Source of the DNA: Bacillus sp. MM2020_1
Lineage (GTDB): Bacteria; Bacillota; Bacilli; Bacillales; Cytobacillaceae
Assembly (NCBI GenBank): GCA_011250595.1
Contig: JAANMP010000015.1
Location: 35,998-99,997, forward strand
Direction: 5' to 3'
Length of the DNA: 64,000 nucleotides
The position numbers and the translations under genes were made by a program. The number at the start of each line of letters is the position of its first letter. Position 1 is the stretch's first letter. Shown here one piece after another: positions 16,626 through 26,835 of this stretch. Under the pieces are notes generated by a model. The model made no database searches, was not told the DNA's origin, and worked only from the letters and a program-made list of their open reading frames with translations.

Positions 16626-18084
16626 GCTCACTTCCCCCTTTAGCAACCTCAGGAATGGTTAGTCTAAAATTTGTCCCGTGCATAGGTTTAGAATAAATCT
16701 CAACGATGTCATTTCTCTGATAAAACAGCTGCAGCCTTCTGATTACATTTTTTACACCAATACCATTTGAGTGACTTTTTAATTTTTCAGCTTCGTATCC
16801 ATCCTCCTGGTCTGGAAATTCAACATATTTGAGCAATCTCCTTTTAACAGGTTCATCCATTCCGGCGCCGTTATCAATGACCTCTACATAAATCCGATCA
16901 TTTTGCCGATAGATATGAAGACTGATAACTCCATTTTCTTCGTAGGATTCCACCCCGTGCATGAAGGCGTTTTCGATTAATGGCTGCAGAATTAAACTAG
17001 GTATCTCAATATCTAAACATTCATCCTCGATGTCGGTGTCAAACGTAATCCGCTCTCCAAACCGAGTTTGTTGGATATAAAAATACTCTTGAACAATTCT
17101 TACTTCCTCTCTAAGCGTCGAAGCTTTATTAAAATCACTGAGGTTGTAGCGCAGGATTGCTGCAACTGCTTCTATTAATCTAGAGGTTTCTTCGGCTTCT
17201 TCTAAGTAGGCCATTTTTGAAACCGTATTCAATGTATTGAATAAAAAATGAGGATTAATTTGGTTTTGCAGACTCTTTAACTCCAATTCTTTTAATAACT
17301 TATCCAGCTCTCCTTGTTGTTTGATTTCCGTTACGAGCTGCCTAAGGTTTGTACGCATTTGGTTAAAAGTTTCTGTTAATGGCTTTAGCTCGTCCTTTGT
17401 CGTAATTTTTATATCATCACCTGCTAAGTTTCCAATTGAAATCTCCTTAGCTGCATGTGATAACAGTCTAATTGGCTTTGTAATCCCACCGGAAATCCAT
17501 AAAGCGAGCAAAGTGCTTAGAAAAAAGGCAGCTGCAAAAAGGGATATTGACACAAGCTTATAATAATGGTTTTGCTGCTCCATTTGATCATAAAATTTTT
17601 GATAGTCCGTCAACTTATTGTTTAATAACGCGAGAGTGCTTTCTTGAAGGAAAGAATTTATTTTCAGTACTTCATTAAAATGACTCGAATATTGATTAAT
17701 CTCGTCCTGCATAAAAGCCCCAACAGTTGCATCGCCTTCATCTAAAAAACTGTCAATCATATTTTTATAATTTGTAAGTGTAATCTCATTCGTATTGATT
17801 ACTTTATAGAGCCTCTTCTGATCATTAATAAGCTTTAGCTTTTCTTTTCGATAATCTTTTAGGTAGGATTCATCCTTATCTAAAAGATACCCGTGAAGCT
17901 TTTCCGTAAGTAAATTGGATCTTTGTGAAATATCATTAAGCAAAAGAAATCGTTCAAAGCTGTCATCATATTCCGTCACCATCTTTTCACTACTGTTATA
18001 AAAAAATAATCCGACTGAAGTTAACAAAACCACAAGCACTATGAAATAAAGCAGTAATTTTGATCTTATCCGAAATAACATCAT
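16600..18084 (-). CDS. YesM/LytS-type sensor histidine kinase
   Basis: 494 residues. Helices at about 9-28 and 176-199 flank an extracellular helical region; a HAMP linker follows (200-253), then the His_kinase module with NQINPHFLFNTLNT (phospho-His279) and a HATPase domain with NPHF-class N-box PLIENAFMHGVE and GIGVKNVIRRL. It overlaps the upstream sugar-binding sensor gene by 4 nt (ATGA), a sign of tight coupling. In Clostridium XylFII-LytS, a similar binding protein docks on the kinase and controls it in response to xylose; the same arrangement is inferred here, probably for galactose or a related sugar. Confidence 0.92.
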   Translation of the reverse strand: MMLFRIRSKLLLYFIVLVVLLTSVGLFFYNSSEKMVTEYDDSFERFLLLNDISQRSNLLTEKLHGYLLDKDESYLKDYRKEKLKLINDQKRLYKVINTNEITLTNYKNMIDSFLDEGDATVGAFMQDEINQYSSHFNEVLKINSFLQESTLALLNNKLTDYQKFYDQMEQQNHYYKLVSISLFAAAFFLSTLLALWISGGITKPIRLLSHAAKEISIGNLAGDDIKITTKDELKPLTETFNQMRTNLRQLVTEIKQQGELDKLLKELELKSLQNQINPHFLFNTLNTVSKMAYLEEAEETSRLIEAVAAILRYNLSDFNKASTLREEVRIVQEYFYIQQTRFGERITFDTDIEDECLDIEIPSLILQPLIENAFMHGVESYEENGVISLHIYRQNDRIYVEVIDNGAGMDEPVKRRLLKYVEFPDQEDGYEAEKLKSHSNGIGVKNVIRRLQLFYQRNDIVEIYSKPMHGTNFRLTIPEVAKGGSELVKNSYSR

Positions 18085-19082
18085 TCCTGCTCCCCCATTC
18101 TGCCCTGCTGATTCACGGGTAGATCGCTTATTCTCAAAATCCGAGTATCCGTATGGACAATTGGCGGAACCTTTTTCCCCTCAATTAGATCAATCATCAT
18201 TTTTACTGCCCCATACCCCATTTGAAATGGCTCCTGGACAACGGTTGCCTTAATGGTTCCCTTCCTTATCAACTTAAGGGTTTCCGGTAGTTTATCAAAG
18301 CCAATAATATAAATTTGGTCCTGTTTTTTATATTTTTCGACCACATGGGCAATTTCAATGCCATCTAAAGCACTTGTCCCAAAGAATGCGTTGACCTCAG
18401 GGTGATTCTGCAAAATTTGGTTGGCTTTTTCTGCTGCTTTCACTCTGCTAATCTCTGACTCTTCCACAGCAATGATATGGATTCTCTTTTGTGCTTTAAC
18501 TGCATCCTGAAACCCCTTAACTCGCTGCTGCATATGGTTCGCATAAAAACTCCCCGTTATTATCGCTACATTGGCATTACCCTTTGTATCCGCTATCAAA
18601 GCTTTCCCTGCTAAAAAGCCGGAATAATAATTATCCGTTCCTATATAGGCCATCCTTTTACTGTTCAAGGTGTCAGTGTCGACCGTGATGACAGGGATCC
18701 CCTTCGCTACAACCCTATTGATAAGTGGTGTAAATTGTTCATCACTCAATCCCTGAGTAATGATTCCATCAACTTTTGAAGCAGCCGACATCTCAATTGT
18801 TTTTACATGATCATCAATGTTTGCTTGCTTTGGCCCGGCATATTCCAGCTGAACACCATATTTTTCTGCTGCCATCTTTGCCCCTTGTTCTACTAGTCTC
18901 CAATACTCGTTATCTAACTCCTCAGGGACAAGAACAATATGATAATTATACTTTTTCAGTGTTTTTTCTTCTTTGGGTAATTCATGCGAAACTACTTTAT
19001 ATCCATAAAAGATTGAAAATGAGCAACTCACAAGAAAAAATAGAATCCCAACTGTATACGCCGTGATGGACAATTTGCTCAT
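18081..19082 (-). CDS. Membrane-anchored sugar-binding sensor protein
   Basis: 333 residues. One N-terminal helix (7-27) is not followed by a lipobox at a cleavage position, so the protein is probably a membrane-tethered periplasmic-type binding domain. The mature part has the type I fold: YHIVLVPEELDNEYWRLVEQGA, VDGIITQGLSDEQFTPLINRV, GIPVITVDTDTL and the hinge-region PFQMGYGAVKMMIDLIEGK. It is the first gene of a three-gene unit with the kinase and regulator, and no permease gene is in that unit, which argues for sensing rather than transport. GGGAGGTACT precedes ATG 19082. Confidence 0.88.
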   Translation of the reverse strand: MSKLSITAYTVGILFFLVSCSFSIFYGYKVVSHELPKEEKTLKKYNYHIVLVPEELDNEYWRLVEQGAKMAAEKYGVQLEYAGPKQANIDDHVKTIEMSAASKVDGIITQGLSDEQFTPLINRVVAKGIPVITVDTDTLNSKRMAYIGTDNYYSGFLAGKALIADTKGNANVAIITGSFYANHMQQRVKGFQDAVKAQKRIHIIAVEESEISRVKAAEKANQILQNHPEVNAFFGTSALDGIEIAHVVEKYKKQDQIYIIGFDKLPETLKLIRKGTIKATVVQEPFQMGYGAVKMMIDLIEGKKVPPIVHTDTRILRISDLPVNQQGRMGEQE

Positions 19083-19177
19083 AGTACCTCCCTAATTCTC
19101 AGCCTGTCTGACTATGGTTATTATACGAGAATTCCAAAAAATCAACAATGAACTTTTAGTGGCAAGTACCTCAAATC

Positions 19178-19219
19178 AAACAGCCTTCACTCTTTTTCAA
19201 TGAAGGCTGAAGGCTGTTT
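19178..19219 (-). terminator. Terminator behind the first GH3 gene
   Basis: Stem AAACAGCCTTCA with TGAAGGCTGTTT, 24 nt beyond the GH3 stop on the minus strand. A duplicated GAAGGCT in the loop allows an alternative pairing. Confidence 0.75.
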
Positions 19220-19243
19220 CAATTCTATTACTTTTACAAAATA

Positions 19244-21640
19244 TTATTTAGCAAGTCTTTCAAAATCTACTTTTGGGGACAAAACATCATTTACTTTTTC
19301 AACAATCATATCTCGGTCTACCGTGAAGGTCGCCGTGCCTTTAATGTCCTCTGAGGATGCCCCGACCTTTATTGTATATGTGCCCTTTTCAAGAACCCAG
19401 GCATTTTTCTCTTCATCGAAGGAAGCTAGGTCCTTGGCATTAAGATCGAATTGAAGCAACTCTCGCTGATGAGGCTTAAGTTCTTTAGTTTTGCCAAAGG
19501 CTTTAAGTTCAACTGCCGGTTTTTCAAGCTTTCCATCCGGGGCAGAAACATACACTTGAACGACCTCTCTGCCAGATAGCTTACCTGTATTTTCCACCAT
19601 CACGGATACCTTAAGCTTGTCCTTAAATTTCCTGCCCTCGCCGATATTTAAATGGCTAATATCGAAGTTTGTATAGGACAATCCGTAACCAAATTCATAG
19701 GCGGGCTTCACATTAAACGTGGTATTGTAGCGGTAGCCTACATAAATATCCTCGTTATAGATCACCTGTGAAGGGTTATTAGCAGGTGTACCAGGGAAGC
19801 TATTTGCCGACGCCACATCACTGTATTTTTCTGGGAAGGTAGTTGCCAATTTTCCGGACGGATTGACTTTACCGGAAATGACATCCGCTACAGCATAACC
19901 TGCTTCTTGACCCGGTTGCCATGCTAATAAGATAGAATCAACCTTATCCCTCCAGCCGGCTACTTCGACAGGCCCGCCAATGTTCAAAATAACAGCTACT
20001 TTTTTACCCTGCTTATGGTATTGTGCGGAAACTTTTGAAATCATGTCTTGTTCTGCATCACTTAATAGGTAATCCCCTTTTTCAACTTTACGATCGACAC
20101 CTTCTCCAGAATTTCTGCCAATAACGATGACACCGATATCTGATTCTTTGGAAGCTGCGGCAATTTCATTGTCTGCTAGAGGTTTTTCAGGAATAGCCGG
20201 GATGGACTTGCCAAAATCTTCACCCCATGGACTTGGTTTAATTTTATATTGTTCCTGCGAGCGTAGTGTATCGATATAGGTTTTATATTCCTGGAATACA
20301 GTTTGGTTTAGTTGGTACCCAGCACTCTTTAAACCATCTGCAATTGAGATGGTGTAAGCTGCATTAACATCTCCGCTTCCTGTTCCACCTTTAACAGTTT
20401 CGATTTGCGTATTACCAAATAACGTAATCTCTTGATTCTTGCTGATTGGCAGCGGCATATTGTCGTTCTTTAAGAGAACCATCCCTTCTGCAGCAGCTTT
20501 TCGAGCTGTTTGCGCATGTGCAGCTAAATCAGGTTTGTCCGTGTTTTGGTACTTTTTAAACTCAGGTGTTTGGATGACAATCTGGAGAATGTTCTTAATA
20601 TTACGGTCTAGTACTTTTTCTTCTAAATTCCCACTACTAACAGCCGCTTTGATTAAATCGGATTGACCAGTTGAACCCGGCATAATCATGTCATTTTGTG
20701 CTTTCATTTGTTCGACCGGATTATTCCCGCCAAACCAGTCTGTCATCACAAACCCTGTGTAGCCCCAGTCCTCACGCAAAACAGATGTTAACAGGTCAGC
20801 ACTTTGGGAAGTGTAGGTTCCATTCAGTTTGTTATAGGAACTCATAACAGACCATGGATGAGATTCCTTGACAGCAATTTCAAAACCTTTCAGATAAATT
20901 TCCCTTAAGGCTCGTTCTGAAACAACAGTATCTACGCTATTCCGGTTTGTTTCCTGATTATTAGCTGCGAAATGCTTGATCGTTGCTCCAACACCGTTCG
21001 ATTGTACCCCGTTTACCATCGCAGCCGCCATTTTTCCTGCAATTAAAGAATCCTCTGAATAGTATTCGAAGTTTCGACCATTTAATGGATTACGGTGGAT
21101 ATTCAGTGCAGGTGCTAATAACATATCGACACCATACTCTTTCACTTCGTTTCCTTGGGCTTTACCAATGGCTTCCACTGTTTCTGTATCCCACGTAGAT
21201 GCCAGTGATGTTGCAATCGGGAAAGCGGTTGTATAATAAGTTTGAGTTTGCCCCGGTCTTGTCGGACGTATCCGTAGACCTGCCGGGCCATCGGCAAAGC
21301 GCAGTTCAGGGATTCCTAACCGAGGAATTCCGAAGGTACCGCCTACTGCTCCAGTTACTTCAAATGGAGGCATTCCCCCAAACCCGGGCATTCCCACCCC
21401 GACAACAAATTTTGCTTTTTCCTCAAGGGTCATAGCTTGAATCACCTTGTCAATGGAAGCTGCATCTGTTAAGTAAGGTGCTGTTGTCTGTATTGTAGTT
21501 GTTTGATTTTGCTGTACGGTTGAAGGATTTTGACTTTGAGCGGATGCAATATCAAAGGTGAGTCCTGAGAGAAGTAATGAAGATGTAAGCGTAAATGCCA
21601 GTAATTTTGACCTTTTCTTTTTCCTTAGTCTTTTTAACAT
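19244..21640 (-). CDS. Secreted GH3 beta-glucosidase-type glycosidase (A)
   Basis: 798 residues. The signal peptide covers about 1-34, ending in IASAQS. The catalytic TIM-barrel shows RLGIPELRFADGPAGLR, GRNFEYYSEDS, KHFAANNQETNR and the nucleophile region GFVMTDW with Asp301; the second alpha/beta domain and a C-terminal fibronectin III-like domain (REVVQVYVSAPDGKLEKP) complete the GH3 layout. Such enzymes remove terminal beta-linked glucose or related sugars. No anchor motif is seen, so it is probably released. A cre-like site lies 28 nt upstream. It is transcribed divergently from a second GH3 gene with the same architecture. Substrate is not certain from sequence. Confidence 0.92.
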   Translation of the reverse strand: MLKRLRKKKRSKLLAFTLTSSLLLSGLTFDIASAQSQNPSTVQQNQTTTIQTTAPYLTDAASIDKVIQAMTLEEKAKFVVGVGMPGFGGMPPFEVTGAVGGTFGIPRLGIPELRFADGPAGLRIRPTRPGQTQTYYTTAFPIATSLASTWDTETVEAIGKAQGNEVKEYGVDMLLAPALNIHRNPLNGRNFEYYSEDSLIAGKMAAAMVNGVQSNGVGATIKHFAANNQETNRNSVDTVVSERALREIYLKGFEIAVKESHPWSVMSSYNKLNGTYTSQSADLLTSVLREDWGYTGFVMTDWFGGNNPVEQMKAQNDMIMPGSTGQSDLIKAAVSSGNLEEKVLDRNIKNILQIVIQTPEFKKYQNTDKPDLAAHAQTARKAAAEGMVLLKNDNMPLPISKNQEITLFGNTQIETVKGGTGSGDVNAAYTISIADGLKSAGYQLNQTVFQEYKTYIDTLRSQEQYKIKPSPWGEDFGKSIPAIPEKPLADNEIAAASKESDIGVIVIGRNSGEGVDRKVEKGDYLLSDAEQDMISKVSAQYHKQGKKVAVILNIGGPVEVAGWRDKVDSILLAWQPGQEAGYAVADVISGKVNPSGKLATTFPEKYSDVASANSFPGTPANNPSQVIYNEDIYVGYRYNTTFNVKPAYEFGYGLSYTNFDISHLNIGEGRKFKDKLKVSVMVENTGKLSGREVVQVYVSAPDGKLEKPAVELKAFGKTKELKPHQRELLQFDLNAKDLASFDEEKNAWVLEKGTYTIKVGASSEDIKGTATFTVDRDMIVEKVNDVLSPKVDFERLAK

Positions 21641-21667
21641 AATTCTAAAACCCCCATCATTTAGTTA

Positions 21668-21681
21668 ATAAAACGCTTTCA
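21668..21681. promoter_or_regulatory. cre-like site before GH3 gene A
   Basis: Reads TGAAAGCGTTTTAT on the minus strand, matching the first twelve positions of the cre consensus. It lies 28-41 nt upstream of the GH3 A start. The remainder of the divergent 21641-22012 region is AT-rich; I cannot fix promoters in it. Confidence 0.5.
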
Positions 21682-22012
21682 TTGCTAGTTTAACTTAAAT
21701 TACTATTCTGATTATTAATAATTCTCTGGATTATATTGCGAACATCTTCACTATTTTGTTTTTTCAAAAGAGATTAAGAAATTGATAGAGTGAGTAGTTA
21801 ATCCCCCCTGCATCTAAAGTCCTGTCGAATACTGTCTAAGGAATATGTATAAATCCTCTTGATATTCATTGAATTTACCGAATATTCAATCTACAACAAT
21901 TTAATCTAGTAAATCACAACTTTATGCTACCTCTTTTAACTTATCGAATAACTCTTTCATGTTAACTTCAAAGTTGTAAGGGTTTTCATATAATAGATAG
22001 GGGTTGTTATGT

Positions 22013-24367
22013 GTGAAGAGTTATTACAAAGTTCTAAGTTCATCCATGTTTAGTTTAATGCTATTGTCATCAGGTTTTTCAGTAGTACAAGCGGAGGAAC
22101 AGCCATCACTTCAAGTTAATGCTGCGGCTGTTACTTCAGACAATAGTGGTGTTCAGACCGGTGCTGTTCAGGAGCAAACACCGATGTTAGTGGACCAAGC
22201 TTCCATTCCTGCAGTTATTCGGGCCATGACGCTGGACGAAAAGGTGGATCTGATCGGAGGAGCTGGAGCAGCTGTAACTGGAGCGGCAGGCGGAACATTT
22301 CCGATTCCACGGCTTGGAATTCCAAAGCTTACTTTTGCCGATGGTCCAGCAGGGCTCAGATTTGGATCAACAGCAAATAAGTCGACAACTGGTTTCCCAA
22401 TCCCCTCGGCATTATCTGCTAGTTTTAATAAGGATTTAATGTACCAGGTTTCTAGTGCGATGGGAAAAGAAACATTGGATTATGGCGTTGATGTCATCTT
22501 AGGACCAGCATTGAATATTCACAGAGATCCAAGAGGCGGAAGAAACTTCGAATATTATTCAGAAGATCCACTCTTAAGTGGTGAAATGGCAGCTCAGTTT
22601 ACAAAAGGGGTTCAGGATCAAGGTGTGGGTGTTAGCATGAAGCACTTTGCCGCTAATAATCAGGAAACCAATAGACAATCAGTGAATGAGGTTATTTCTG
22701 AACGCGCTCTAAGAGAAATTTATTTAGCCGGATTCGAGCGAGTAGTAAAAGAAGCAAACCCTTGGACCGTGATGAGTTCCTATAATTCTATTAATGGACC
22801 TTTCTCTGCTCATAACTCTTGGCTGTTAAATGATGTATTAAGAAGTGACTGGGGCTTTAACGGAATGGTCATGACTGACTGGGGTGGATCTAAACAAAAT
22901 GGTATAGCGATGTTAAACGGTGGTAATGATTTGTCGATGCCAAGCTTGAATGCCGTTGGCAAGTCAGCTGTAAAAGCAGCCATTTTAGATGGCTCATTAA
23001 AAGAGGTAACACTTGATACGGCAATTGAGAACATCCTTAATTTAGTAGTCAAGTCCCCTACCTTTAAAAAATTAAGTACCGTTGACAATACCAAACTTAG
23101 CGTAAGTTCTGACCTTGCTGCTGCCGATACAAAACTTTCACGAGAAGCGGCACCTGAAGGCATGGTTTTATTAAAAAATGATAATAAAGTGCTTCCTTTC
23201 GATAAGAAAGTGAAAAAGGTTGGAATTGTTGGGAACTCATATACAATGCCAAGCTGTGGTTTTGGTACTCCAGCTTCTGCGTGTACTACAGATAACGCTG
23301 CTTCAAAAATGTTCTTGATGGGAACCGGAAGCGCCTATGTAACACCAACTCATACCGTACAACTTCCAGAAGGCCTGAAAAATGGAGGATATATACCGGC
23401 TAACACGAACGCAAGTGGTGCTGAAATTAATGAAAATCTTAACGCTGAAGATGCAACATATATGGCACAAAATTCAGATATTGGTGTGATTGTGATTGCT
23501 AGAGGGTCTGGAGAAGGGGCAGATGGAAATGCAACAACCTTTGAACCGTCAGAAAAAGAATCAGAATTAATCAAAAAAGTTACTAATGCCTATCACGCTG
23601 TTAATAAAAAGGTAGTTGTAGTCTTAAACGTTGGTGCTCCGTTTAACACTGTAAGCTGGAGAGATTCTGTGGACTCCATTTTATTATCTTGGCAGCCTGG
23701 GATGGAAGCAGGTAACGCGCTTACAGATGTTCTTTCCGGTAAAGCTTATCCATCTGGTAAACTTCCGGAAACCTTCCCAGTTCATTTAGAGGATGCACCA
23801 AGTTATGCGAACTTCCCAAGCTCTGATGGCAATCCAAACTTAGTAAATTATAAGGAAGACATTTACGTTGGTTACCGCTACTATTCTACCTTTAATAAAC
23901 AAACAGCTTACGAGTTTGGTTACGGACTCTCCTATACAAGGTTTGATTATAGTGACTTTACATTAAATAAAGATACCTTATCAAATAAAATAAAAGTCTC
24001 GTTTAAAGTAGCCAATACAGGTTCCTTTGTTGGTAAAGAAGCTCCGCAGCTTTATGTAAGTGCACCTGACGGCAAGTTAGAAAAACCAGCGATTGAGTTG
24101 AAAGCGTTTGGAAAAACCCGTGAGCTGAAGCCAGGTCAAAAAGAGACGTTCAACTTCTTTATTGATCCAAAGGATATTGCTTCATTTGATGAGTCAACTT
24201 CCTCTTGGATTGTTGAAAAAGGAACCTATAAATTCAAGATTGGAGCGTCATCCTCCGATATCAGAGGGACGCTAAATTTTAAAGTGGACAAAAATATCAT
24301 TGCCGAAGTCGTTAATGACAATGGACCTGATGTGCAATTAGAAACACTATCAAAGTTCAATCAATAG
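22013..24367 (+). CDS. Secreted GH3 beta-glucosidase-type glycosidase (B)
   Basis: 784 residues from GTG 22013, chosen because AGGGG lies 7 nt before it and the product then begins with a proper signal peptide (MKSYYKV to VVQAEE); a TTG at 22004 is also open. The GH3 features are RLGIPKLTFADGPAGLR, GRNFEYYSEDP, KHFAANNQETNR, GMVMTDWGG with nucleophile Asp289, and a C-terminal Fn3-like domain almost identical in key phrases to the neighbour (YVSAPDGKLEKPAIELKAFGKTRELKP). It carries two cysteines about 10 residues apart in PSCGFGTPASAC, unusual for this family here. The divergent paralogue suggests duplication and specialisation. It is followed 47 nt later by an esterase gene. Confidence 0.92.
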   Translation: MKSYYKVLSSSMFSLMLLSSGFSVVQAEEQPSLQVNAAAVTSDNSGVQTGAVQEQTPMLVDQASIPAVIRAMTLDEKVDLIGGAGAAVTGAAGGTFPIPRLGIPKLTFADGPAGLRFGSTANKSTTGFPIPSALSASFNKDLMYQVSSAMGKETLDYGVDVILGPALNIHRDPRGGRNFEYYSEDPLLSGEMAAQFTKGVQDQGVGVSMKHFAANNQETNRQSVNEVISERALREIYLAGFERVVKEANPWTVMSSYNSINGPFSAHNSWLLNDVLRSDWGFNGMVMTDWGGSKQNGIAMLNGGNDLSMPSLNAVGKSAVKAAILDGSLKEVTLDTAIENILNLVVKSPTFKKLSTVDNTKLSVSSDLAAADTKLSREAAPEGMVLLKNDNKVLPFDKKVKKVGIVGNSYTMPSCGFGTPASACTTDNAASKMFLMGTGSAYVTPTHTVQLPEGLKNGGYIPANTNASGAEINENLNAEDATYMAQNSDIGVIVIARGSGEGADGNATTFEPSEKESELIKKVTNAYHAVNKKVVVVLNVGAPFNTVSWRDSVDSILLSWQPGMEAGNALTDVLSGKAYPSGKLPETFPVHLEDAPSYANFPSSDGNPNLVNYKEDIYVGYRYYSTFNKQTAYEFGYGLSYTRFDYSDFTLNKDTLSNKIKVSFKVANTGSFVGKEAPQLYVSAPDGKLEKPAIELKAFGKTRELKPGQKETFNFFIDPKDIASFDESTSSWIVEKGTYKFKIGASSSDIRGTLNFKVDKNIIAEVVNDNGPDVQLETLSKFNQ

Positions 24368-24414
24368 AGAACTTTGGACATCCCTATAAATAACATTTTT
24401 GGAGGTAATAGAAA

Positions 24415-25743
24415 ATGCTTAAAAAAATGAAAAAAAGGGCCATCGTAACCACAATGGCTGCAGCCATGACTTTATCTCTCAATACAAACGTCTTTGCTAA
24501 ACAAATCAATACCCAGCCAACGTCGTATCAAACCGTGACAGAGATTGAAGATTGGGGAGCAGCAACCACGAAAGTAATTGTCAATGTTGGGAAACCAATA
24601 CCAAAGGACTCTGTAACAACAGATACCTTCAAAGTACATGTAGCCAGAAGCGATAAACGGTTAAAAATACCGTTGCTAGAGGAAGGCGACAGAACAATTA
24701 CTAAAGCATACGTAGCAGATAAAGACGGCAATCCCTCTGTCCAAACAGGCAAATATGTCGTCTTAGAAATGAAAATTGGCCCTGATGTATCCCTGGGTTC
24801 ACCGCTTAACTATGATTGGGCGACTACTGGTTTTAATGATTGGATGGATATGAAATATACCATCACACAGCAAAAAGAGATTGAAACAAGTGCAGGAACG
24901 ATTTCAGGGTTAGTTGTTGACCAATTCGCAGGGGAAACAAGAGAACTGGTAGATGATTTTTCAACGGGAAAGGGAACCTATGACAATGTTAGTTTAACAT
25001 ATGCGGACTATTCCCCAGCAAAAGACAATCATAGAAACCCGTTAATTATCTGGCTGCACGGCGCCGGTGAAGGCGGCACAGATCCAACGATTCCAATCTC
25101 AGCCAATAAAGCGGCAAACTTTGCTTCAAAGGATATTCAATCCTACTTTGACGGTGCCTATGTTCTGGCCCCTCAAACACCTACTTTTTGGATGGACGGT
25201 TATACCGGAAGAGGGGATGGAACCTCCAAATATGAGGATGCTTTAATGTCCTTGATTAAGGATTATGTAGCTAATCACAAAGACGTTGATACCAGCAGAA
25301 TTTACATTGGCGGTGACTCAAACGGCGGTTATATGACCATGCTGATGGCGAGGGATTATACAAATTACTTTGCAGCAGCATTCCCAACATGTGAAGCCTT
25401 AAGTGATAAATTAATTACAGATGGACAAATTCAAAAAATGAAGGATCTCCCAATGTGGTTCATTGCCGCTAAATCCGATCCTGTAGTTATCACAACTCAA
25501 TATGTTGAACCTACCTATAAACGGTTAGTCGAAGCTGGAGCAGATAATGTCCATTTATCATTATTTGATAAGGTAGTCGATACATCTGGTTTATATACCA
25601 AATTGGATGGCACTCCATATGAATACAACGGACACTGGTCTTGGATTTATGTATACAACAATGCGCCAACAGACATGATCAACGGAAAAACATCCACCAT
25701 CATGGAATGGCTGGCAGCTCAAACCAACCCAAACTCTAAGTAA
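24415..25743 (+). CDS. Secreted alpha/beta-hydrolase esterase (PHB-depolymerase/feruloyl-esterase-like)
   Basis: 442 residues. The signal peptide covers 1-28 (ending VFAKQ). Residues about 35-165 form a beta-rich N-terminal domain; the hydrolase domain follows with the oxyanion region LIIWLHGAGEGG, the nucleophile elbow GGDSNGG (Ser302), an Asp in AAKSDPVV and a late His in NGHWSWIY. The shape matches secreted esterases annotated as prolyl oligopeptidase-like or carbohydrate esterases that act with glycosidases. GGAGGTAATAG precedes the ATG. Its place right behind GH3 B suggests removal of acyl groups from glycosides, which is inferred. It ends before a combined repeat and terminator. Confidence 0.82.
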   Translation: MLKKMKKRAIVTTMAAAMTLSLNTNVFAKQINTQPTSYQTVTEIEDWGAATTKVIVNVGKPIPKDSVTTDTFKVHVARSDKRLKIPLLEEGDRTITKAYVADKDGNPSVQTGKYVVLEMKIGPDVSLGSPLNYDWATTGFNDWMDMKYTITQQKEIETSAGTISGLVVDQFAGETRELVDDFSTGKGTYDNVSLTYADYSPAKDNHRNPLIIWLHGAGEGGTDPTIPISANKAANFASKDIQSYFDGAYVLAPQTPTFWMDGYTGRGDGTSKYEDALMSLIKDYVANHKDVDTSRIYIGGDSNGGYMTMLMARDYTNYFAAAFPTCEALSDKLITDGQIQKMKDLPMWFIAAKSDPVVITTQYVEPTYKRLVEAGADNVHLSLFDKVVDTSGLYTKLDGTPYEYNGHWSWIYVYNNAPTDMINGKTSTIMEWLAAQTNPNSK

Positions 25744-25760
25744 ACAGTGACAAACAAAAT

Positions 25761-25826
25761 GGTGTCAGGCACCACCAAAAGACAACAGACCAATTTGTCC
25801 ACCTCACGTGGACAAATTGGTCTGTT
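25761..25826. terminator. Chimeric palindromic repeat and bidirectional terminator
   Basis: Begins with the left arm of the repeat family (GGTGTCAGGCACCAC) but continues into a separate perfect 19-bp stem (25784-25802 with 25808-25826, built on AACAGACCAATTTGTCCAC) followed by TTTTGCTTTTTT. It lies between convergent genes (esterase and LacI regulator) and can stop transcription from both sides. Confidence 0.9.
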
Positions 25827-25842
25827 TTGCTTTTTTCTTTGC

Positions 25843-26835
<993 letters not shown>

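Noticed and set aside
16626..16646. Upstream TTG start for the first YesN regulator
   Set aside because: It has no ribosome site, and the AAAGGGGGA site lies inside this extension, correctly placed for TTG 16625.
21967..21994. Sigma-A promoter (TTCAAA, 16 nt, TATAAT) before GH3 B
   Set aside because: The -10 match is good, but the start point would fall inside the ribosome binding site, leaving almost no leader.
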